The notes beneath the pieces are model-generated. The model made no database searches, was not told where the DNA came from, and saw only the letters and a program-made list of their open reading frames with translations. Below, in pieces: positions 6,868 to 12,573 of a stretch of DNA of 12,573 bases; position 1 is the stretch's first letter, and each line of letters begins with the position of its first letter. A program made the position numbers and the translations under genes. The DNA is taken from assembly GCA_022708385.1 (NCBI GenBank), contig JAKIYU010000051.1, positions 1 to 12,573 of the forward strand. The letters are read 5' to 3'. Origin of the DNA: Bacteroidota bacterium. GTDB taxonomy: Bacteria; Bacteroidota; Bacteroidia; Bacteroidales; PXBB01.

Positions 6868-8274
6868 ATGCTTTTCAACAGTTTTCCTTTTGTCATTCTA
6901 CTTTTGACAACTTTTACTTTTTATTATTTGCCTTTTTTAAAAAAAATGCAGATTCAATTGCTTATTGTTTCAAGCTTAATATTCTATGGATTCCACAATC
7001 CTGAGTTAGTATTATTGCTTATTTTTTCTGCATTAACAAACGCTATTACTAGCTATTTAATTTGCTACGGGAATTCAAAAATCAAAAAACTTACTGCTAT
7101 TATAGGGGTTTGTGCCAATTTGGCTGTTTTGTTTTTCTTCAAATACAGCCCTCTTTTCGCAAAAACACTGTTATTTGAGACGAGCTCATTTGGTGCATTT
7201 TTGATGAGTATTCCTTTGCCTATTGGTATATCGTTCTTTACATTTCAGGGTATCAGTTTAGTATTTGATGTTTATAGTGAAAAGTTTTTCAACAATAAAG
7301 AGACAATACCCAGGTCTTTTTACACTTATACTAAAAATGTAGTTTTTTTTATTTCATTTTTTCCTCAATTGATTGCTGGGCCTGTCGTTAAAGCACACGA
7401 TTTTTTATATCAGATACGCATAAAGAATATTCAGAACATTGAATGGCAATCGGTAATCAAATCTCTTATTCTCGGATATTTCCTAAAAATGGTTGTAGCT
7501 GACAATTTAAAAGATTTTACTTATTGGATAGCATATCCCTATTTTTTAAACCAATCGAGTATTACACTTATTATAATGTTATTCGGATATTCTTTTCAGA
7601 TTTTTGCCGATTTTGCGGGGTATTCTTTAATAGCAATTGGTTTAGCAGGTTTATTTGGATATAACCTTAAGATAAATTTTAATTTCCCTTATATAGCGCG
7701 ATCTTTTAAAGAGTTTTGGAAGCGTTGGCACATTTCATTGTCCACATTTCTAAAGGAGTATTTATACATACCATTGGGTGGAAACCGTAAAGGGCGCATT
7801 CGAACCTACATCAATTTAATGATAACAATGTTTTTGGGAGGATTATGGCATGGTGCTGCATGGAGCTATGCTGTATGGGGGCTTTTTCATGGGTTAGCAT
7901 TAGCCATTGAGAGGCTAATGTCAGAATTTATTAAAATACCTCGTAACATCTTTACTGATATTATATCTATGATATTAATTTTTATTATGGTTACATTTGC
8001 ATGGTTGCTATTTAAACTACCCAACTTTAATCATGTCATTGAGTACATGAACGCCATTGCAAATAATTTTAATAAATGGGACGATATTAGAATTATAACA
8101 TTTGTCCCAATATATGGCGCCCCTGTCATTATTTACCATTTGGTGCATCTTATTTCAATAAAATGGCCCGCATTCATTTCAAAAGAAATAAAGCCTGTCA
8201 TTTATGGAATAATGATGTTTTTAATACTTTTCAATAGTGGTACTTCGGGTACATTCATTTATTTTCAATTTTAA
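6868..8274 (+). CDS. MBOAT-family O-acyltransferase, AlgI-like
   Basis: This 468-residue polytopic membrane protein matches MBOAT enzymes that move acyl, usually acetyl, groups across the inner membrane to a partner. Family marks are FFTFQGISLVFDVY (123-136), SFFPQLIAGPVVKAHDFLYQ (163-182), FKEFWKRWHISLSTFLKEYL (280-299) followed by YIPLGGNRKG, and GGLWHGAAWSYAVWGLFHG (324-342). The His of LWHGA (about 328) is the invariant catalytic residue in AlgI/DltB-type members. Length is normal for AlgI. The next gene encodes an SGNH-like anchored protein one base after the stop, the usual MBOAT partner that completes transfer to a polysaccharide or peptidoglycan. No glycan biosynthesis genes lie nearby, so the acceptor is unknown. 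The block is much more A+T-rich than lemA before it, consistent with later arrival. Confidence 0.93.
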   Translation: MLFNSFPFVILLLTTFTFYYLPFLKKMQIQLLIVSSLIFYGFHNPELVLLLIFSALTNAITSYLICYGNSKIKKLTAIIGVCANLAVLFFFKYSPLFAKTLLFETSSFGAFLMSIPLPIGISFFTFQGISLVFDVYSEKFFNNKETIPRSFYTYTKNVVFFISFFPQLIAGPVVKAHDFLYQIRIKNIQNIEWQSVIKSLILGYFLKMVVADNLKDFTYWIAYPYFLNQSSITLIIMLFGYSFQIFADFAGYSLIAIGLAGLFGYNLKINFNFPYIARSFKEFWKRWHISLSTFLKEYLYIPLGGNRKGRIRTYINLMITMFLGGLWHGAAWSYAVWGLFHGLALAIERLMSEFIKIPRNIFTDIISMILIFIMVTFAWLLFKLPNFNHVIEYMNAIANNFNKWDDIRIITFVPIYGAPVIIYHLVHLISIKWPAFISKEIKPVIYGIMMFLILFNSGTSGTFIYFQF

Positions 8275-8275
8275 A

Positions 8276-9187
8276 ATGATAAAAAAAACAATTTTCACTT
8301 TTCTAATATTGAGCATATCTTATGGATTGTTTGTTCAAATATCCAAACCGAAATGGCTAGTTATTCAACACCAATGGCAAGACAATATGTTGAAAGCTCA
8401 ATCATTTTTATTTGATGAAAATAGATGTATTGAGAATGTTATTGTTGGCTCATCTCTTTCTGACAGACTCATATTTAATGATATACCTGGCACTTTTAAT
8501 TTATCCTTCAGTGGGCTAAGTATTTTTGATGGCCTTTTCATTCTTCAGAAAACAGAACTGTTTCCAAAAAGAATATTTATTGAAATAAATGTAATTTTAA
8601 AGCCTGCAAGCAAAGAGTTTATTGCTTCATTTTCAGATATCTCAAATTATTTAAAAAGCCATATTGAAGCTTTTAGAGAAATTAATCAACCACTTGGTGT
8701 ATTGGGAACAAAAATTCAATTATCATTTACTGATACATTTATTAAGAAACTTAAATATAAGATTCTAAATTTTTGGGGAACAGGAAAATCACATCAAAAA
8801 ACGTTACCCGAAGATAATGATTTCATTGAAAAAAGAATTACAGAAATTAAAAAAGATTATAATATGCTTCCGGATTTAATAGCATTGAACGTAAGGCTAA
8901 AAGAGCTTAAGCAGATTGTTGACTTTTTTACTCAAAAGGGTGTACAGGTTGTTTTTTTTGAAATGCCAACCCATCCTGAACTTTACCAAACACCTTTTAA
9001 TAACTGCATTAGAAGAGCTATTTGTAAACAATTTCCTCCTTCAGAGTATATTTATTTTTTTTCACCTGATTGCAGTAAATTCTCAACTACAGATGGTTTA
9101 CATCTGAGGAATGAAGAAATTAATATATATATGAGTTACTTCAAATCAGAGCTAAACAAGCTTGAAAATAAATCATTGATGCAATAA
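8276..9187 (+). CDS. Membrane-anchored SGNH-like protein, partner of the MBOAT enzyme
   Basis: This 303-residue protein has one N-terminal membrane segment (5-22, TIFTFLILSISYGLFVQI) and a periplasmic domain. VIVGSSLSDRL (55-65) resembles SGNH block I with Ser60 as candidate nucleophile, NLSFSGLSIFDGL (75-87) fits block II, and TDGLHL (272-277) supplies the D-x-x-H of the catalytic triad. This layout is like AlgJ/AlgX-type O-acetyltransferases rather than free esterases, although overall similarity cannot be judged by eye. The start is set at the ATG at 8276, one base after the MBOAT stop. A longer frame from 8237 would put 13 unlikely residues in front of the signal anchor. Expression is almost certainly coupled to the MBOAT gene. 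Confidence 0.78.
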   Translation: MIKKTIFTFLILSISYGLFVQISKPKWLVIQHQWQDNMLKAQSFLFDENRCIENVIVGSSLSDRLIFNDIPGTFNLSFSGLSIFDGLFILQKTELFPKRIFIEINVILKPASKEFIASFSDISNYLKSHIEAFREINQPLGVLGTKIQLSFTDTFIKKLKYKILNFWGTGKSHQKTLPEDNDFIEKRITEIKKDYNMLPDLIALNVRLKELKQIVDFFTQKGVQVVFFEMPTHPELYQTPFNNCIRRAICKQFPPSEYIYFFSPDCSKFSTTDGLHLRNEEINIYMSYFKSELNKLENKSLMQ

Positions 9188-9204
9188 AAGAATGAATTCT
9201 TTTT
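9187..9204 (+). terminator. Weak candidate terminator after the MBOAT operon
   Basis: AAAGAAT and ATTCTTT form a seven-base inverted repeat directly at the stop codon of the SGNH-like gene and run into a short T tract. The stem is A+T-rich with a tiny loop, so intrinsic termination here would be inefficient. Confidence 0.3.
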
Positions 9205-9254
9205 ACAAACAACAGAATTATCCCAAAAGTATTAATGTTTTTTCAATTATCCTG

Positions 9255-9330
9255 CGCTCTGCGAAGTCTTGTATAGTGCGATCAGACTTCGCTATAATTC
9301 ATTATTGCAACAAATGGCATAATCAATATG
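9255..9330. repeat. REP-like hairpin, second locus
   Basis: Arms GCGAAGTCT (9261-9269) and AGACTTCGC (9284-9292) are perfect inverses around a 14-base loop starting TGTATAGTG. The unit aligns with 2955-3050: CGCTC, GCGAAGTCTTGTRTAGTG, CAGACTTCG, TAATT, CATAATC and AATATG occur in the same order in both. The loop is shorter here by about ten bases. It lies between convergent genes and could affect mRNA ends, but no T tract follows. Confidence 0.6.
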
Positions 9331-9355
9331 ATTACAAAATATTGCAATTTGATTT

Positions 9356-9421
9356 ATGGCGGCAGGATCTCTATTCAGGCTCTATCAAGGAAAAGAAATT
9401 GCCCCTTACCTACTCGATTTA
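9356..9421 (+). pseudogene. Possible short gene fragment, acetyltransferase-like N-terminus
   Basis: One forward frame reads MAAGSLFRLYQGKEIAPYLL followed by DL, which to my eye resembles the first strand and helix of a GNAT acetyltransferase subgroup (GKEIAPYLxDLxxLR). It ends exactly where the oppositely oriented cyanophycinase-like gene begins. If real it is about 20 codons of debris left between the repeat and that gene. The evidence is short and the call is tentative. Confidence 0.18.
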
Positions 9422-10093
9422 GTATTTAATTATCTTTTTAAATTGTTTTACCCCATCTTTTTCTCGCAATAACAAATAATAAACTTCATTATCAAATTTA
9501 CTTAAGTCTGCAATGTATTTATTTCCTGTACGTATTATTTTTAGGTCGAACTTTTGCCCAATACTGTTGAAAATGTTAATTTCCATTTCCTTATTGAATA
9601 AATCGTTTATCTCAATAATTACTTTATCGTTTGTCGGATTTGGATAAACATAAATTGAAGAACTTGTAGTAGGGTTATCAATTCCTAAGGTAGTACAATT
9701 AATAGCTGTTCCACTTTGTTCAGAAAAAATTCCGTTAGAAACATACCAGTTATACCACGCTCCACCAGTTCCCGATTGCCAGGTATTTAAATCAAATGTC
9801 TTATTACCAGTGTTGTCTCCTTTTATCTGATATGCTTTTATTGCTAAGCCTAGCAAATTCCATGTTAATGGATTTCCTGCCGAACAATTTTCAGGCACTT
9901 GTACAGGAAGTTCGCAGTTATTTTGAATAAAATAGGCATTGTCATCATAGGTCGGATGTCCCCCAAATACGTGAGCAATTCCATTTGTGTCTATACATAC
10001 TGCAGTATATTCATCACAAGCTATAGCTTTTGCATAAACACCGTAATCTGTTATTATCCTTGCTAAAAATGTAACTAACCTGCCTTTTCTATC
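9419..10093 (-). pseudogene. Cyanophycinase-like protein, C-terminal part with T9SS sorting domain (frameshifted)
   Basis: This is the downstream part of the gene that starts at 10725. After the frameshift it reads DRKGRLVTFLARIITDYGVY, then ACDEYTAVCIDTNGIAHVFG, finishing the S51 domain. A Cys-containing linker follows (NNCELPVQVPENCSAGNPLT). The last 85 or so residues, from YVYPNPTNDKVIIEIND to FKKIIKY at the C-terminus, are a type A T9SS sorting domain, which directs export across the outer membrane and is then cleaved. The first ATG in this frame is at 9898, too late to give a useful protein. Without restoration of the frame the enzyme and its export signal are separated. Joined to the upstream part, the intact protein would be about 435 residues. 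Confidence 0.8.
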
Positions 10094-10725
10094 GGGTTAT
10101 CAAAGTGGGTATCTGTTATGGTATTTTTTAAAAAGTAGTTTTCTATAAAGTGTGTAGAATCGACTGTTACAAGATTACTAAATGGATTAGGCAAAGCTGT
10201 AGATGAGGTAACCGAACCATTCTGAGCTGAAAAATAATATTTTCCTTGTATTGCCATACCTGCACTGGTTCCACCTATAACAATATTTCTTTGAGAAATA
10301 GCCTGATTAATTGCATTTTCAACCGGAGTGTTTCTCCAATATGAAATATATGACCATTGGTCACCACCGGCAAACCATATTGTTTCTGCTTGCTGAATTT
10401 TTTGAATAATATAAGGCTCGGTGCTTGCAGAAACATTATTAAAAACTATAGTTTCTACAGAGTTTACAGTAACTCCTAAGCCTGAGTATAGATATGAATT
10501 GTATCCATTGGAGCCCGTAGTTCTCAACACTAACACATCACCTCCGTTTGCTCTTTGAAGAAACCATTTCATTGCATTATCATCTTCAGTTGCACCGCCC
10601 ATTAAACAAAGACCTCCGCTGGGACTTGTTGCAATGTCTGTTGTATTGCCTGTAAAGTAAGATGTATAATTCTGTCCAATAATAAGGTAGGGAATTAATG
10701 TCAAAAAGGAAAGTAAAAATTTCAT
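10075..10725 (-). pseudogene. Secreted cyanophycinase-like S51 peptidase, N-terminal catalytic part (frameshifted)
   Basis: A signal peptide (1-18, MKFLLSFLTLIPYLIIGQ) leads into an S51 fold: GLCLMGGATEDDNAMKWFL (38-56), IWFAGGDQWSYISYW (116-130) and IGGTSAGMAIQG (150-161), with Ser154 as nucleophile. TDTHFDN (204-210) supplies the catalytic His207. Cyanophycinases cut beta-Asp-Arg dipeptides from cyanophycin. Homologues can be extracellular, but the substrate here is unproven. After Asn-Pro at 210-211 the frame runs into IEKAG and a stop. One extra base at about 10093-10096 would instead continue as DRKGRL, the conserved family sequence, and join the frame at 9419-10093. The gene is therefore broken by a single-base deletion, or the assembly has an error there. 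It stands alone, facing the MBOAT operon. Confidence 0.85.
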
Positions 10726-10768
10726 ATGGTTATTTATAATTTGTTTGTTTTGACTTTTGGCATGCGCA

Positions 10769-10776
10769 CAATTTTA
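10769..10776 (-). promoter_or_regulatory. Possible -7 box for the cyanophycinase-like gene
   Basis: The minus-strand sequence TAAAATTG differs from TAnnTTTG at one position and lies 43 bases before the ATG at 10725. An ATTG sits about 22 bases further upstream. Both matches are imperfect in A+T-rich DNA. The rest of the 249-base spacer to prmC shows no gene. Confidence 0.28.
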
Positions 10777-10974
10777 TTTAATATCTAAATACAAAATCCA
10801 ATCAAGCCAGAAAGTATTTACTAGTATGTATGGTTAACTTCATATCATTTTTTTCAAAATAAAAAAAATGAACGAACATAAATATTAAAATATTGAATAA
10901 TTACCCTATTGGGACTGATTTTGTTATAAATGGCCTGTGCGTCAATGCTTATTTAATGCAGTACGAATAAGGCA

Positions 10975-11859
10975 TTATTTCCCCTCACTTTTCCAAACCC
11001 CTTTTACAAACCTATCTTTATTATTCAGGTCTTTTAGAATTGACACATCTTTAAAGCCATTTTCGGTAAAGAGCAGCGCTGTTTCATTGCCATATGCTTC
11101 ATTGATTTCGCAAAACAACACACCCCTCTTTGTTAAACAGTTTTTTCCGAGTTCAGCGAGGGATTTATAATAAATTAGCGGGTCGTTATCGGGTACAAAA
11201 AGGGCGTTGTGTGGCTCATAATCCACCACATTTTTGTGCATCATTGCTTTTTCCGACATTTTTACATAAGGCGGATTGCATACCAGCGCATCGAGCGGAG
11301 GCAATGGGGGACTGTTTGTGTATCTGAGCAGGTCGTTGGGAAAGAAATTAACGGGCGTATCGTTGGCGGCGGCATTCAGGGCGGCTATCTCAAGAGCCTT
11401 TGGGTTGTTGTCGAAGGCATGAATTTGCGCACGGGGTAAAACCTTTTTAATGGCCACCGCAATAGAGCCGCTGCCGGTGCAGGCATCGAGTATGTTTACC
11501 GGATTGGGATTGAACCTGAAAATTTCGAACAAGTGTCTTACCAATTCTTCGGTCTCTGGTCGGGGTATCAGCACATCGGGGGTGACGCTGAACTTAAGTC
11601 CGCAAAATTCGGTGTAACCAATAATATACGCAATGGGCTCTCCGTTTTTCAGGCGTTTAATGGCCCTGTTAATTTTTAATAGTACAGATTCACTCACTGC
11701 TTTGCCCGGTGAGGTGTACATTTCGGTTCTGTCTGTTCCTGCAAAAGTTTCAAGAATAACACCAGCCAGCACATTAATCTCGTTAGCATTGTAAAGCCCG
11801 CAAAGCTCCGTGTGCATAAAACGACGTATGTCTTTGATTTTATTGGAGGGGATTCTCAT
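10975..11859 (-). CDS. prmC: Peptide chain release factor N5-glutamine methyltransferase PrmC (HemK)
   Basis: The 294-residue protein methylates the Gln of the GGQ motif in release factors RF1 and RF2, using S-adenosylmethionine, and thereby tunes translation termination. An N-terminal helical domain (1-75) leads to IAYIIGYTEFCGLKFSVTP and VLIPRPETEELVRHL (96-110), the classic PrmC entry. DACTGSGSIAVAIKK (125-139) is the SAM-binding loop. NPPYV (195-199) is the catalytic motif that holds the substrate Gln, and PHNALF (216-221) follows it as usual. Length is typical. The ATG at 11859 is the first in frame and no ribosome site is apparent. The yggS-like gene lies upstream on the same strand, separated by a 210-base repeat-bearing spacer, so co-transcription is uncertain. 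The gene appears intact and housekeeping in composition. Confidence 0.95.
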   Translation of the reverse strand: MRIPSNKIKDIRRFMHTELCGLYNANEINVLAGVILETFAGTDRTEMYTSPGKAVSESVLLKINRAIKRLKNGEPIAYIIGYTEFCGLKFSVTPDVLIPRPETEELVRHLFEIFRFNPNPVNILDACTGSGSIAVAIKKVLPRAQIHAFDNNPKALEIAALNAAANDTPVNFFPNDLLRYTNSPPLPPLDALVCNPPYVKMSEKAMMHKNVVDYEPHNALFVPDNDPLIYYKSLAELGKNCLTKRGVLFCEINEAYGNETALLFTENGFKDVSILKDLNNKDRFVKGVWKSEGK

Positions 11860-11863
11860 GGGG

Positions 11864-11888
11864 GAAGTGTGAAGTGTGAAGTTTGAAG
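11864..11888. repeat. Seven-base tandem repeat (GAAGTGT/GAAGTTT)
   Basis: GAAGTGT, GAAGTGT and GAAGTTT follow each other directly, with a partial fourth unit, just before the prmC start. Further copies of the unit appear at about 11964 and 12010 in the same spacer. Low-complexity heptamer runs of this kind are common between genes in Bacteroidota. No function is evident, but slippage could vary the prmC leader. Confidence 0.5.
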
Positions 11889-11969
11889 TACTTAAAGTTA
11901 GAAATTAGGGATTGAGTTTTTTGTGGTACTTGGTGGCTTTGAGACTTAGTAGCCAATTAGTGTGAAGTG

Positions 11970-11993
11970 TGCACTTCGACTACGCTCAGTGCA
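11970..11993. repeat. REP-like palindrome containing CACTTCGACTACGCTCAGTG
   Basis: Arms TGCACT and AGTGCA flank the loop TCGACTACGCTC. The core is a sequence I know as a widespread intergenic palindrome in bacterial genomes, though I cannot confirm copy number here. It lies between prmC and the yggS-like gene and is unrelated in sequence to the GCGAAGTCT hairpins elsewhere in the window. Confidence 0.5.
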
Positions 11994-12069
11994 TTGCAGT
12001 GTAAAAAGTTTGAAGTTTGATGTTATTTACTTATTTGAGGTTTGTTATTGGATTTTTGAAATTTGGTAT

Positions 12070-12573
12070 TTATTGCCTGTTGTATTGTCTTTCTCCAAAC
12101 ACAGCTGTCCCTATTCTTACCATGGTGCTGCCTTCTTCTATGGCCACCTTGTAATCGTCGGACATACCCATAGATATTTCTTTAAAACGGTTGTCGTTTT
12201 GGAAAAACTCTTGTTTGAGTTGATTAAAAATTTTCGCAAGGTGCCTGAATTCATTTCTGACCTTCAGCATGTCGCTCGTAAATGTAGCCATTCCCATAAC
12301 GCCGCAAACAGCGATGTTTTTCATGGATTTATAGTCTTCGGAGTGGAGCAGTTGCCCGGCTTCATTTATGTTGAGCCCAAATTTGGTTTCTTCTGTGGCA
12401 ATATGAAACTGCAGCAGGCAGTTTATTACCCTGTTTTTCTTCAGGGCTTCTTTATTGATTTCTTTAAGCAGTTTCAGGCTGTCCACGCTGTGTATCATAC
12501 TGATAAATGGAGCAATGTATTTCACTTTGTTGCTTTGCAGGTGCCCTATAAGATGCCATTCGATATCGGCAGG
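12070..12573 (-). CDS. YggS/PLPBP-family pyridoxal phosphate homeostasis protein (5' end off the window)
   Basis: The frame is open to the right edge and begins there with PADIEWHLIGHLQSNKVKYI, the canonical middle of YggS proteins, so about the first quarter to third is missing. Downstream are IHSVDSLKLL, then HIATEETKFGLN, CGVMGMATFTSD and ISMGMSDDYKVAIEEGSTMV, followed by RIGTAVFGER. The Ser-x-Gly-Met-Ser and Arg-x-Gly-x-x-x-Phe-Gly blocks bind the PLP phosphate in this fold-type III barrel. These proteins are not enzymes. They buffer pyridoxal 5'-phosphate and affect amino acid and vitamin B6 balance. The end of the protein is intact. A GTG at 12525 lies inside conserved sequence and is not the true start. 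Confidence 0.93.
   Translation of the reverse strand, partial: PADIEWHLIGHLQSNKVKYIAPFISMIHSVDSLKLLKEINKEALKKNRVINCLLQFHIATEETKFGLNINEAGQLLHSEDYKSMKNIAVCGVMGMATFTSDMLKVRNEFRHLAKIFNQLKQEFFQNDNRFKEISMGMSDDYKVAIEEGSTMVRIGTAVFGERQYNRQ

Noticed and set aside
9192..9422. Plus-strand frame of 76 codons after the SGNH-like gene
   Set aside because: It crosses the hairpin repeat, has no domain, and begins within a likely terminator stem.
10077..10096. Programmed ribosomal frameshift in the cyanophycinase-like gene
   Set aside because: There is no good slippery heptamer at the site where the frame must change. Slipping at the later GAAAAGG would lose the conserved Asp-Arg, so a base deletion or read error fits better.
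10944..10976. Hairpin AATGCTTATT / AATAAGGCATT at the prmC stop as a terminator
   Set aside because: The stem has a bulge, the loop is large, and no U tract follows on the minus strand.

Overview
The window looks like the chromosome of a member of the Bacteroidota. Three signs point there: a type IX secretion (T9SS) C-terminal sorting domain on one gene, Bacteroidota-type promoter boxes (TAnnTTTG) in front of two gene groups, and a gene set (CotH-like exported protein, LemA plus DUF3137, PrmC, YggS) with weak or absent Shine-Dalgarno sites. The genus cannot be told from the sequence alone.

Layout. Positions 1-1657 (minus) hold most of an exported CotH-family protein that runs off the left edge. 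Upstream of it on the same strand lie a nucleotidyltransferase of the AbiEii/AbiGii toxin type (1665-2351) and a winged-helix-type protein (2348-2860). These two overlap by ATGA and are preceded by a perfect 18-bp-arm palindrome that fits an operator. Positions 2952-3197 are a composite repeat: two related hairpins in opposite orientation with 19-bp imperfect terminal inverted repeats. A single relative of the hairpin recurs at 9255-9330. The repeat abuts a 5'-truncated IS1634/IS4-type transposase, whose IS end in turn abuts a decapitated M48 metalloprotease (4750-5127) that has lost its HExxH motif. LemA and DUF3137 genes follow (5203-6719).

Positions 6720-9187 are a visibly A+T-richer block with a two-gene unit: an MBOAT O-acyltransferase (AlgI-like) and a membrane-anchored SGNH-like partner, spaced by one base. 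This pair probably O-acylates an exported glycan. On the minus strand, 9419-10725 is a secreted cyanophycinase-like (S51) protein with a T9SS tail, split by a one-base frameshift. Then come prmC (10975-11859), a repeat-bearing spacer, and the C-terminal part of a YggS/PLPBP gene that runs off the right edge.

Overall, housekeeping genes at the right end and the LemA locus are interrupted by accessory DNA with at least three broken genes (transposase, M48 protease, cyanophycinase). The least-explained module is the winged-helix/nucleotidyltransferase pair with its large palindrome.
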